Positions 50,707-59,234 of a stretch of 64,000 bases of DNA are shown in pieces (position 1 is the stretch's first letter; the number at the start of each line of letters is the position of its first letter). Source of the DNA: Spongiivirga citrea (GTDB lineage Bacteria; Bacteroidota; Bacteroidia; Flavobacteriales; Flavobacteriaceae). The position numbers were made by a program, and so were the translations under genes. The stretch covers positions 248,001 to 312,000 of the forward strand of contig NZ_JAABOQ010000005.1 in assembly GCF_010671565.1 (NCBI RefSeq). The letters are read 5' to 3'. The notes under the pieces are model-generated. The model saw nothing but the letters and a program-made list of their open reading frames with translations, was not told the origin of the DNA and ran no database searches.

Positions 50707-51519
50707 TTATAATTGTTTAATTAACTCTTTAAATAATGTGATCATGTGAGGTTCAGCTTTTGCAGCCATCGCTATAATCTCATTAATATCTATCGGTTTT
50801 AAGTTATCTGGGTCGCATTCATCAGTCAAAACTGACAATGCGAGCACTTTTAATTTTAAGTGATTTGCAACAATAACCTCTGGAACAGTACTCATACCCA
50901 CAGCATCGGCACCAATGGTTTTTAAATAGCGATACTCGGCCCTAGTTTCTAATTGCGGACCAACAACCGAAGCATAAACACCTTTATGAATATCGATGCT
51001 ATTATCTGTTGCAATTTTCTCGACTTTTTTGATCAAATCTTGATCGTATGGTGCACTCATATCAACAAAACGCTCACCGTATTTTTCAACACCATGAAAA
51101 GCAAGTGGTGAGCCACCTTGTAAATTAATATGATCGTCTATGATCATAATCTCCCCCTTATTAAAGTTGAGATCGATTGCTCCAGCAGCATTGGATACTA
51201 ACAAGGACTTAATGCCAAGTTGTTCCATAACTCTTACTGGATAGGTAACATCTAGTAGGCTGTAACCTTCATAAACATGAAATCGACCTTGCATAACCAC
51301 AACTTTTTTACCTGCCAACGAACCGTAGACAAGTTTTCCTTTATGGAACTCTACAGTTGCTGTTGGGAAATTAGGTATGTGATTATAACTTACTTCCTGC
51401 TCAATTTCAACTTCATTGATAAGTTGTCCCAGTCCAGTGCCTAATATGATACCAACTTCAGGATTTTCGAAACCTTTATTTTTTAAGTAGTCAACCGTAT
51501 CGGTTAAGTATTTTATCAT
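50707..51519 (-). CDS. Purine-nucleoside phosphorylase
   Basis: A trimeric-type PNP of 270 aa: GIILGTGLGQLINEV (phosphate site), MQGRFHVYEGYSLLDVTYPV, LLVSNAAGAIDLNF, and VGMSTVPEVIVANHL. It phosphorolyses purine nucleosides. Its place between ArsM and the TIGR04282 glycosyltransferase suggests it removes adenine from the deoxyadenosyl-arsenical made by ArsS; this is inferred from context. General purine salvage is the alternative. It starts 12 nt after the upstream glycosyltransferase stop codon. Confidence 0.93.
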   Translation of the reverse strand: MIKYLTDTVDYLKNKGFENPEVGIILGTGLGQLINEVEIEQEVSYNHIPNFPTATVEFHKGKLVYGSLAGKKVVVMQGRFHVYEGYSLLDVTYPVRVMEQLGIKSLLVSNAAGAIDLNFNKGEIMIIDDHINLQGGSPLAFHGVEKYGERFVDMSAPYDQDLIKKVEKIATDNSIDIHKGVYASVVGPQLETRAEYRYLKTIGADAVGMSTVPEVIVANHLKLKVLALSVLTDECDPDNLKPIDINEIIAMAAKAEPHMITLFKELIKQL

Positions 51520-51531
51520 AAATCGTAATTC

Positions 51532-52170
51532 TTATATAAACTGATTGAAGATGTCAATATCTTTAATGTCATCATATACATCTACATCATTTTTAGGGTT
51601 TAAAAGTAGGTATTTTTTATCTTGTACGTTGGCTAAAGTATCGTTAAAAACAGTACTGGTTCCCCATGCTTTATCTTCGAAAATTTCTGGTATCATAGTG
51701 GTTAAACCTAATAGGTAATAACCGCCATCTGTTGCTGGGCCAATTACCACTTGATTAGTATCTAATCTATCGAATGCTTCAGAAATGTCTTGAGTTGATA
51801 GATCGTATAAGTCGCTTCCTATAATAACCACCTTGTTATATCCTTCGTTAAACGCATCCTGAAAGGCCTTAGCCATTCGTTTACCTAAATCTTCACCTTT
51901 TTGAAGTCGTTTGTTGTATGTAGCCGCATCCCAAATATCATTCTCTCTAATCTTTACGGAATAATGAACTTGTTTATCTACTTCAATGGTTTGTGTTACT
52001 TTTTTGGTATGCTCCAATAGAAACTTATAAATATTGAGAGCAGCTTCATTACCAATAGTTTTGGCAAGTCGCGTTTTTACTTTCCCAAGTTCTGGGTTAC
52101 GGGTAAATATGAGGAGTAAATTTTTTGATTTTTGTTTCAAATTAAAGTCGTTTGAAGGTTCTCGATACAT
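51532..52170 (-). CDS. TIGR04282 family arsenosugar-type glycosyltransferase
   Basis: A 212-residue GT-A fold nucleotidyl/glycosyl transferase-like protein: LLIFTRNPELGKVKTRLA at the N-terminus, KVVIIGSDLYDLSTQD with the metal-binding acidic pair, and VIGPATDGGYYLLGL. The family is a standard member of ArsM/ArsS clusters. Its start is the ATG at 52170 (MYREPSND). It lies between the rhodanese and PNP genes on the same transcript. The activated sugar and acceptor remain unassigned; cofC-like nucleotidylyltransferase activity is an alternative. Confidence 0.9.
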   Translation of the reverse strand: MYREPSNDFNLKQKSKNLLLIFTRNPELGKVKTRLAKTIGNEAALNIYKFLLEHTKKVTQTIEVDKQVHYSVKIRENDIWDAATYNKRLQKGEDLGKRMAKAFQDAFNEGYNKVVIIGSDLYDLSTQDISEAFDRLDTNQVVIGPATDGGYYLLGLTTMIPEIFEDKAWGTSTVFNDTLANVQDKKYLLLNPKNDVDVYDDIKDIDIFNQFI

Positions 52171-52225
52171 TTTTTCTTTCGTGCCTTAGAAAAAACACTC
52201 GAACTGACAGATTGTTAAGTGTAGA

Positions 52226-52711
52226 TTAGTAAACGGGAATTCCCTTTTTAGCATACTGGCCCCATTCTTTTGAGAATACGTGAATGCTATCGGTTTTTAG
52301 TTTTTGATTGTTATAAATAGGATTTCCTTTGTTTTTCCATTCGAAAATACCACCGTATAAATTGTAGACGTTAGTATATCCAGCTTTTTTGAGTTTATAT
52401 GCAATATGTTCTGATCGGACGCCAAGCGAACAATAGACAACTATTTTTTGATCTTTGTCAACTAAAGATTTTTTCGTTTTTCGTAAGTTGAATTGATCAT
52501 AACCAACATACACAGCATTTTCAATTCGGCTTACTAAAAACTCACTTTCTTCTCTAGCATCCAATAATATGGCATCCTGATTCTTTGCTAATGAGTCGAT
52601 AGTCATGTATGGAACGTTTTGCTTATTCAACTTCTGCAATAGGCTATCTAGTGATTGGGCATTGCCAACAATCACAAATAGAAACAGCGCTATGCTTAGG
52701 AAGTTTTTCAT
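52226..52711 (-). CDS. Exported single-domain rhodanese
   Basis: A secreted rhodanese of 161 aa: signal peptide MKNFLSIALFLFVIVGNAQS, then the rhodanese domain with AILLDAREESEFLVSRI and the active loop VVYCSLGVRSEHIAYKL with the catalytic Cys, and GGIFEWKNKGNPIY. The ATG at 52711 is chosen because it starts the signal peptide and lies 1 nt downstream of the arsS stop on this strand. A longer frame to 52762 overlaps arsS. A periplasmic sulfur-transfer or arsenate-reduction-like role is possible but unproven. Confidence 0.87.
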   Translation of the reverse strand: MKNFLSIALFLFVIVGNAQSLDSLLQKLNKQNVPYMTIDSLAKNQDAILLDAREESEFLVSRIENAVYVGYDQFNLRKTKKSLVDKDQKIVVYCSLGVRSEHIAYKLKKAGYTNVYNLYGGIFEWKNKGNPIYNNQKLKTDSIHVFSKEWGQYAKKGIPVY

Positions 52712-52712
52712 A

Positions 52713-53768
52713 TTAGGCAACTGTACCTTGACAACTACTGCCAGCTCCAGCTGTACAGCCATAACAATGCTGCGAAATGATAATATCTCTATTTCGAATT
52801 ACTTCTTCGTTATACTCACTAATATGCTTAACCTTACTTGCTACTTTTAAATCGAGCATTTGGTTAAAATCGCAATCATACAACCAACCATCCCAACTAA
52901 CCGAAATAGTGTTGGTGCACATTACATTTTGTACCGCAGAAGGGTTATACGCTTCTACTAGAGCATACATATAATCTTCATAATTTTCTGACGCTATAAG
53001 ATAATCTAGAAAACGACTAATAGGTAAATTTGTGATTGCAAAAAGATTGTGGAATGAGATTCCGAAATCTTCCATTAATCCTTTTTTAAAGTCGGCCTCT
53101 AATGCCATTTGATCTCCTGGTAAAAAGGCTCCAGACGGATTGTATACCAAGTCGAGTCGTAAATCACTATCCGGCATACCATAACCAACAGCATTCAATT
53201 CTTGAAGTGCTTTTATCGACTTGTCGAAAACCCCGTCACCACGTTGTTTATCTGTTTTACCACGGGTCCAGTGCGGCATAGATGATACAACATGAACATT
53301 GTGTTTTTTAAAGAATTCAGGTAAATCGTAATATTTCTTATTGGCTCGAATGATCGTCAAGTTTGATCGTACGATAAAATCTTTAATTCCGGCTTTGCTT
53401 GCTTCTTCAACAAACCAACGGAAATTAGGATTCATTTCGGGTGCACCACCAGTTAAATCTAGTGTATGCGCTCCAGTATTTTTAATTACTTCTAAGCATT
53501 GCTTCATTGTTTCAACCGTCATGATCTCCTTACGATCAGGACCGGCATCGACATGGCAATGCTCGCATACTTGGTTGCACATGTATCCTACATTAATTTG
53601 TAGAATTTCGAGCTTTCTAGGGCGAAGTGGAAATTGACCAGTTTGGGTAATTTTATCTTTGAAAGTTGGCAACTCACCATCAGCAAAAATTCCGTTCGAA
53701 AGAATTTCAAGTTGACGATTAGCATTTGCTAACTCATTGTTTCTTTTTAATAGCGACTTTGTAGCCAT
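52713..53768 (-). CDS. arsS: Arsenosugar radical SAM protein ArsS
   Basis: ArsS transfers a 5'-deoxyadenosyl group to dimethylarsenite, forming the arsenosugar precursor. The radical SAM motif is MCNQVCEHCHVDAGP (Cys64, Cys68, Cys71). LDLTGGAPEMN is the SAM GGE-like motif, here GGAPE. A Cys-rich C-terminus (MCTN, DCDFNQML, HCYGCTAGAGSSCQG) matches the auxiliary-cluster domain of this family. The gene is followed 1 nt later by the rhodanese and preceded by the peroxidase-like gene, all on one strand. Length (351 aa) is normal. Confidence 0.94.
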   Translation of the reverse strand: MATKSLLKRNNELANANRQLEILSNGIFADGELPTFKDKITQTGQFPLRPRKLEILQINVGYMCNQVCEHCHVDAGPDRKEIMTVETMKQCLEVIKNTGAHTLDLTGGAPEMNPNFRWFVEEASKAGIKDFIVRSNLTIIRANKKYYDLPEFFKKHNVHVVSSMPHWTRGKTDKQRGDGVFDKSIKALQELNAVGYGMPDSDLRLDLVYNPSGAFLPGDQMALEADFKKGLMEDFGISFHNLFAITNLPISRFLDYLIASENYEDYMYALVEAYNPSAVQNVMCTNTISVSWDGWLYDCDFNQMLDLKVASKVKHISEYNEEVIRNRDIIISQHCYGCTAGAGSSCQGTVA

Positions 53769-53838
53769 ATAGGGATTTTAAATTTACGATTTAGGAATAA
53801 CGAATTTTTATCCGTTTCTCATCTATCCTTAATCGTAA

Positions 53839-54174
53839 TTACATACTCAATTTTTCGTATTTGTTCATCATTTGAACGCCATGTACCAAAGATGCTCCAG
53901 CCTCAATTGCGGCACCTGCATGTACGGCTTCCATCATTTCTTCTTTGGTAATGCCTCTTTGTAGGCCATCCTTGGTATAAGCATCAATGCAATAAGGGCA
54001 TTTTACTACGTGTGAAACGGCTAAAGCTATCAATGACTTTTCTCTTGCACTTAATGCTCCTTCTTGAAATACTTTGCCGTAATAATCGAAAAATGAAGTA
54101 CCTAATTCTTCACTCCATTCGGTTATTTTTCCAAATTTTCTCAGGTCAGCAGGATCGTAGTATGATTTAGACAT
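53839..54174 (-). CDS. Arsenosugar-associated peroxidase/CMD-like protein
   Basis: A 111-residue carboxymuconolactone decarboxylase-fold protein of the AhpD-like group known to accompany ArsS. The redox pair is Cys59-Cys62 in HVVKCPYCIDAYT, and the helical remainder includes TKEEMMEAVHAGAAIEAGASLVHG in part. It is the first gene of the minus-strand operon, 70 nt before arsS. It could reduce an oxidised arsenical or protect ArsS clusters. The role is inferred from association, not known. Confidence 0.9.
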   Translation of the reverse strand: MSKSYYDPADLRKFGKITEWSEELGTSFFDYYGKVFQEGALSAREKSLIALAVSHVVKCPYCIDAYTKDGLQRGITKEEMMEAVHAGAAIEAGASLVHGVQMMNKYEKLSM

Positions 54175-54356
54175 TATTATATAGTTTTTAGTTCGGTAAA
54201 TATACAGTATTCATCAAGATAACTGAATCCACCAATAGGTGGTCGAAACCTATACGTAGTTCTTACACAAAAGGTTCATTTTAAAGTAGAATTTTGTCAA
54301 ATATCCGCTTGTGATAATAATTATACTATTTTTATAAGATACTCTATTAACCATTT

Positions 54357-56180
54357 ATGAAACTTTCTTCTTTAGACTATAGCCTAATTATAGGGCTCTT
54401 TAGTATTATTTTATTTGTAGGTATCTACGTTTCTCGTAAATCTGGCAAAAACACCTCAGAGTACTTTTTATCTGGTAGGAATATGCCATGGTGGCTGCTT
54501 GGTTTATCAATGGTTGCTACAACTTTTTCTACTGATACGCCAAATTTAGTAACCGATATTGTTCGAACGAATGGAGTCTCAGGAAACTGGGTTTGGTGGG
54601 CCTTTTTGCTTACTGGCTTATTAACCGTTTTTGTGTATGCAAAGCTTTGGCGTAAATCGAATGTAAATACAGATATGGAATTTTACGAGCTTCGTTACGG
54701 AGGATCACCTGCGCGATTTTTGCGCGGATTTCGATCGGTTTATCTTGGGATAATCTTTAACATAATGGCGATGTCTGCCGTTACCTTAGCAGCTATTAAA
54801 ATAGGGCAAGTAATGCTTGGGTTAACTCCTGTTGAAACTGTTTTAATAGGTGGTGTTGTCACCGTAATTTTTAGCGCAGTTGGTGGATTTAAAGGCGTAG
54901 TATATACTGATTTTTTATTGTTTTTCGTTGCAATGGCAGGGGCTATAGGAGCGGCTTATTTTTTAGTGAATATTCCCGAAGTAGGAGGGTTATCTAACTT
55001 ATTAGATCATGAAAACGTATCTGGAAAACTGTCAATTTTACCAGATATGGATGATAAAGAAGCGCTTATCATGATATTTATTATCCCAATCGCCGTGCAA
55101 TGGTGGAGTGCTTGGTACCCGGGGGCAGAGCCCGGCGGAGGTGGATATGTAGCACAGCGAATGCTAGCAGCAAAAGATGAAAATCATGCCATAGGAGCGA
55201 CCTTCTTTTTTAATGTAATGCATTATGCCCTTCGTCCATGGCCATGGATCTTAGTTGCATTGGCATCTTTAGTAGTTTTTCCTGATTTGGCAAGTATAAA
55301 AGAGGCCTTTCCGAATATAGAAGAAGGTAAACTAGGTCAAGATCTGGCATATTCTGCAATGTTGACAAAACTCCCATCTGGTCTTTTAGGTCTTGTGCTG
55401 GCATCATTAGGAGCGGCATATATGAGTACTATATCTACACATTTGAATTGGGGAGCATCGTATATCGTAAATGATTTTTATAAAACTCAGGTTAACAAAG
55501 AAGCTTCTGAAAAGGAGATGGTGAATGTCGGGCGAATTTCAACAGTATTACTAATGGTAGTTAGTGCAGTTTTGGCATTATCACTAACCAATGCCCTGCA
55601 GGTTTTCAATTTGATATTGATGTTTGGGGCAGGAACTGGTATCATCTTTATTCTACGATGGTTTTGGTGGCGAATTAATGCATGGGCAGAAATATCTGCA
55701 ATGTTTTCTTCGGGAATTATTTCGTTAATATTCACCTATACTTCATTTGGGGTATATTTGTTCGGGGCATCTGGTCCAGTTGAGACAGAAGGTATTATGC
55801 CTGGATGGGCACAGTTCCCGTTGATAGTTTTGATCACTTCTATTGTATGGATTATTACGATGTTTTTGACCAAACCAGAAGAGCAAGCTGTCTTAGAGCG
55901 GTTTTACAAGCAAACGCAACCTGGAGGTCCGGGTTGGAAACGAATGTTGGCATTATCGGATAAAAGAGAAACAATTATTGAGAAAAATGAGAAGTGGTCA
56001 GTTCCAAATGGGATTTTAGCTATGCTTTTAGGTTGCGTCTTTGTATATGGTTGTTTGTTTAGTGCTGGAAATTGGATTTATGGAAATACTCAAAAAGCGG
56101 CAATATTAACGGTAATGACAGTTTTAGCAGGGTTTTTATTAGTGCGTGTCTGGAAGAAAATGAAAAATACTATTCTATAG
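54357..56180 (+). CDS. Sodium:solute symporter (SSS family)
   Basis: An integral membrane symporter of 607 aa with about 13 helices. It begins LDYSLIIGLFSIILFVGIYVSRK, with SEYFLSGRNMPWWLLGLSMVATTFSTDTPN, the usual SSS N-terminal region, and ends with a long C-terminal cytoplasmic part (EEQAVLERFYKQTQPGGPGWKR). It is divergent from the arsenosugar operon, separated by a 182-nt promoter region (54175-54356). It could import a sugar, glycerol or related precursor, or export an arsenical product. No residue predicts the solute. Confidence 0.9.
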   Translation: MKLSSLDYSLIIGLFSIILFVGIYVSRKSGKNTSEYFLSGRNMPWWLLGLSMVATTFSTDTPNLVTDIVRTNGVSGNWVWWAFLLTGLLTVFVYAKLWRKSNVNTDMEFYELRYGGSPARFLRGFRSVYLGIIFNIMAMSAVTLAAIKIGQVMLGLTPVETVLIGGVVTVIFSAVGGFKGVVYTDFLLFFVAMAGAIGAAYFLVNIPEVGGLSNLLDHENVSGKLSILPDMDDKEALIMIFIIPIAVQWWSAWYPGAEPGGGGYVAQRMLAAKDENHAIGATFFFNVMHYALRPWPWILVALASLVVFPDLASIKEAFPNIEEGKLGQDLAYSAMLTKLPSGLLGLVLASLGAAYMSTISTHLNWGASYIVNDFYKTQVNKEASEKEMVNVGRISTVLLMVVSAVLALSLTNALQVFNLILMFGAGTGIIFILRWFWWRINAWAEISAMFSSGIISLIFTYTSFGVYLFGASGPVETEGIMPGWAQFPLIVLITSIVWIITMFLTKPEEQAVLERFYKQTQPGGPGWKRMLALSDKRETIIEKNEKWSVPNGILAMLLGCVFVYGCLFSAGNWIYGNTQKAAILTVMTVLAGFLLVRVWKKMKNTIL

Positions 56181-56314
56181 AAGCCAGTTTTTGCTTGTGT
56201 TTTCTGTCTAAATACAACAAATAGGGATAAGCTACTTTTGTTAATAAGTTAAAGTAGGGTTTTAAAGAATTTGTTTGTTTTAATAATAAGCAACTAACCC
56301 CAAATACTTTAACC

Positions 56315-56731
56315 ATGAATTTAGTATTACGTTCAAAAAGGTTTTTTGAGACCGTTGAAATCAATAAACTCTTAAGGCATGCATCAAGAGATATTTTTCA
56401 ATCTAATTCGAGTTTCGAAGCAATTGTAGAAAGATATGTAGGTCGGAAAAAAGAAGAGCAGGCTTTAATGGCATTTTGTGCTTTGGAAATTGCATGTGAC
56501 GACACGATTCACTTTCTGCAAGACAAACGAAAAAAGGTCTTTGTTAGGTATGAAGAAGTACGAAGTAAGCTAGGAAAGACTAGATCGCTGCAACCAGTTA
56601 TCGATCTTCAAGAAATTACGGCTAAAATTGAATTTATGTTAGCTCGTTTGAGAGTTGAAAAAGAACAAACTCAAGTAAATGAGCCGTATTCCTTTCGCAG
56701 AAGGTCTAAAAATACCATTGCAACACACTAA
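56315..56731 (+). CDS. Small protein of unknown function
   Basis: A 138-residue cytoplasmic protein with no signal peptide and no recognised domain. It is helical and Arg/Lys/Glu-rich (FETVEINKLLRHASRDIF, EIACDDTIHFLQDKRKKVFV, LEITAKIEFMLARLRVEK-like regions). The C-terminus ends in RRRSKNTIATH, a basic tail. It is 134 nt after the symporter on the same strand and overlaps the convergent FkbM gene by 4 nt. A coiled-coil or nucleic-acid-binding role would be speculation. Confidence 0.7.
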   Translation: MNLVLRSKRFFETVEINKLLRHASRDIFQSNSSFEAIVERYVGRKKEEQALMAFCALEIACDDTIHFLQDKRKKVFVRYEEVRSKLGKTRSLQPVIDLQEITAKIEFMLARLRVEKEQTQVNEPYSFRRRSKNTIATH

Positions 56732-57534
56732 TTAATTTTTAGTCGAAACTTAGAGTCATTGTGATAGGTTGTTAAAAGAGAACAGTCTTTCTTATATGGC
56801 ATGTTAATCTCCTCCAATTTTTTCGGTGGGTATAAGTTGTTCGATCCTATAACCTTATTCATAAAATGAGATTTCGGTTTAAAAAAGTTAGTGTAACCGA
56901 GTGTATTTAGTAGTTTGATAATCTCATTTTTTTGATCGCGATTATATTCAAATGAAATAATAGGCTTATACTTTTCAATGGTTTTTTTCATGCCTTCAAT
57001 TACATCAACTTCGTTACCCTCAACATCGATTTTTACAAAGGCAATTTCTTCGTCAAATTCATCGTCGTATACTTTTAACTCTATGTTCTCAGTATAAAAA
57101 TGTTTTTCTGAAGGTAAAGCTACATGAGAGCCTCCGCCTGAATTTGCGAAGGGGATATTCAATGTGAACTCACCAGGAGAAGATGAAAGTCCAAAATTAT
57201 AGACATTTACATTGTCATAATGTTCGGTATTTAGTGTCAATATTTTAAAAGTACGTTTCTGCGGCTCAAACCCGCTTACCTTTTTAAAGTGATCTTTAAA
57301 TTGAACCGCGTGATTTCCAATATTACAACCTACATCAAGGCAATTATAATTACTAGGATCGAAATCGAACGCATTAAAAATGGTAGATACTAGATCTTTT
57401 TCATAATAACCATTTAAAATGATGCTTTGCCCAATTAGATCGTTGGTCATAACCATCGGTAATACACCTTTTGTAGGTTTTACACGGTTTTTTATAAAAA
57501 GTTTTCTGGCAATATACTTGCTAATGCTTCCCAT
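56728..57534 (-). CDS. FkbM family methyltransferase
   Basis: A 268-residue SAM-dependent O-methyltransferase-like protein. The SAM motif YNCLDVGCNIGNHAVQF and VSGFEPQKRTFKILTL form the Rossmann core; IAFVKIDVEGNEVDVIEGM is the FkbM hallmark that places a catalytic Asp/Glu. Such proteins modify sugars or polyketides, often in surface glycan loci. No glycan genes lie beside it except at a distance. It overlaps the preceding convergent gene by 4 nt. The substrate is unknown. Confidence 0.88.
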   Translation of the reverse strand: MGSISKYIARKLFIKNRVKPTKGVLPMVMTNDLIGQSIILNGYYEKDLVSTIFNAFDFDPSNYNCLDVGCNIGNHAVQFKDHFKKVSGFEPQKRTFKILTLNTEHYDNVNVYNFGLSSSPGEFTLNIPFANSGGGSHVALPSEKHFYTENIELKVYDDEFDEEIAFVKIDVEGNEVDVIEGMKKTIEKYKPIISFEYNRDQKNEIIKLLNTLGYTNFFKPKSHFMNKVIGSNNLYPPKKLEEINMPYKKDCSLLTTYHNDSKFRLKIN

Positions 57535-57714
57535 AGCTGGTTGTTAAATGGCGTAATATTACTACAATTTATTAAGATGGAATAAGATGGCAGGTTCATA
57601 ATGATTGAAAAAAGCGTATTGATGAAATTCCTTTTTATTTAAGTAAGATATTTTATTGAAATTGTTTTGTGTTAATCAAAAAAGCAAATTATATTTGCAC
57701 CCGCTTAACAGCAT

Positions 57715-57787
<73 letters not shown>

Positions 57788-57791
57788 CTTT

Positions 57792-57822
57792 AAAACCTTT
57801 CTCTTCTGAGGAAGGTTTTTTT
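57792..57822 (+). terminator. Terminator of tRNA-Phe
   Basis: AAAACCTTTC / GAAGGTTTT forms a hairpin followed by a T-run directly after the tRNA-Phe gene. Confidence 0.75.
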
Positions 57823-57920
57823 GTTTTCAAGAGTTTTCATTTTTTTAGAAGTTATACCTCTAAATCTCTCAATAGCTATTGGATGTGAGTATTGTAATAA
57901 GCTCATTTCCGATAGTAAAT

Positions 57921-59024
57921 TTACCATCGCTTATTTCGAAACGCTCGCTCTTTAGCATAAGCCACTGTATGCTCTAAATAATCTACCGTATCATATAACG
58001 GTATTGGCAGTATAGACTCTAGTAAACGAGTGTCGTACTCGTAAGGCGTTGATGTTAAATAAGGCTCTAAATGAATGCCAATACTATTGTAATACAATGT
58101 CTCCAATTTGCTAGAAAAACTTTCTAAAATATTCAGGGAGGGTGAAACAATCTCCAACTTTTTGAAATTAACCGTTTCCGCAATACGTTGAATCCCGTTG
58201 AATAGATTCGTGCTAGTTGAGTGCACTATATTCAACTCTTTGATATTCATAGTAAAGGCTTTTTCAATAATCGACGCGGCATAGTCAACAGGAATAATAT
58301 TGAGCCCGGTATTTTTATTAATAGCTATACGTATCGAGTCATTTACAAAAGGATTATTGTGAAAAAACTTTGCCAACAAATAATACACCATATACTTAGA
58401 AATGAAATATTGAGAGTTTTCAAAAATATTGCCTCCTAAAACACTAGGTCTTAAAATTTGCAACTGTATGTTAGCGGTTTTGGCATTCTTTAATAAGTAC
58501 TGTTCGGCCAAATACTTCGATTCTTCATAAAAGTTTCGAAAATTGGGTTTTGCATTTTTTGTGTGAAATGTATTTGGAATAAGCCCACCTATATCACCAA
58601 TGCTATATGCGGTGCTTATATAAACAAACTTTGAGACATAGGGTTTAAAACACTCGAATATTCGCTTTGTAAAATCAAAATTTTCACTAAAAATTTCGTC
58701 TTTATGAGCCTTATTGGTCGACAAGTTGACAAAACCAGCAGAATGAATACAAAAGATTTCTGCTGAAGTGTCAATATAATTTTCAGGTTTAAAAAATTCG
58801 TCTGAATTGAATACAGCTATTTTGTGCAACTGCTTTTGTATGGAGTTCCTTATTTCTTTTGGCGCGGTTTTGGATGATAGTATTTTGGTGAGCCGCGCTT
58901 TGGCTGTAGTTCCTTTTTTATCTCGTACCAAAAGATATAATTTTTCAATATCCTCTCTAAGTAAGAGTTTGTATAATAGGTTGGATCCTAAAGTTCCAGT
59001 AGCTCCTGTTAAAAGTATGTTCAT
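57921..59024 (-). CDS. SDR/thioester-reductase-like NAD-binding protein
   Basis: A 367-residue NAD(P)-dependent reductase of the male-sterility/thioester reductase type (NAD_binding_4). The N-terminal NAD motif is ILLTGATGTLGSNLLYKLL, KFVYISTAYSIGDIGG gives the catalytic Ser-Tyr region, and FYEESKYLAEQYLL the YxxxK motif. These enzymes reduce acyl-CoA or acyl-carrier thioesters. I start at the ATG at 59024 (MNILLTGATG); the frame to 59084 includes a promoter box (59042-59049). It appears monocistronic. The substrate is unknown. Confidence 0.88.
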   Translation of the reverse strand: MNILLTGATGTLGSNLLYKLLLREDIEKLYLLVRDKKGTTAKARLTKILSSKTAPKEIRNSIQKQLHKIAVFNSDEFFKPENYIDTSAEIFCIHSAGFVNLSTNKAHKDEIFSENFDFTKRIFECFKPYVSKFVYISTAYSIGDIGGLIPNTFHTKNAKPNFRNFYEESKYLAEQYLLKNAKTANIQLQILRPSVLGGNIFENSQYFISKYMVYYLLAKFFHNNPFVNDSIRIAINKNTGLNIIPVDYAASIIEKAFTMNIKELNIVHSTSTNLFNGIQRIAETVNFKKLEIVSPSLNILESFSSKLETLYYNSIGIHLEPYLTSTPYEYDTRLLESILPIPLYDTVDYLEHTVAYAKERAFRNKRW

Positions 59025-59041
59025 GGTTGATAAATAGAGTG

Positions 59042-59049
59042 CAAAAGTA
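59042..59049 (-). promoter_or_regulatory. Candidate -7 box for the SDR gene
   Basis: Minus-strand TACTTTTG (plus strand CAAAAGTA, 59042-59049) is an exact TAnnTTTG match 17 nt before the chosen ATG at 59024. It lies within the longer open frame, so it supports the shorter start. No clear -33 TTG is seen. Confidence 0.45.
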
Positions 59050-59234
59050 GTTGGTTTTTGGGAATGACCTTGATTTAGTATCAAAACAAATTCTTAAAAT
59101 ATTTAGTTTAATTTAAGATCAAAGCCTTGAATATAAGATTGAAAGCGTTCAAAATTTAAATCCTTCTTAATTTTAGAGCGTTTGTTACTATGGTTTGATC
59201 AGTATTTGTACATTAGGCCAATTTTCTACCTAAA

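Noticed and set aside
56170-56364. 64-codon minus-strand frame downstream of the symporter
   Set aside because: It overlaps the symporter end and the start of the 56315 gene, and no family or start signal supports it.
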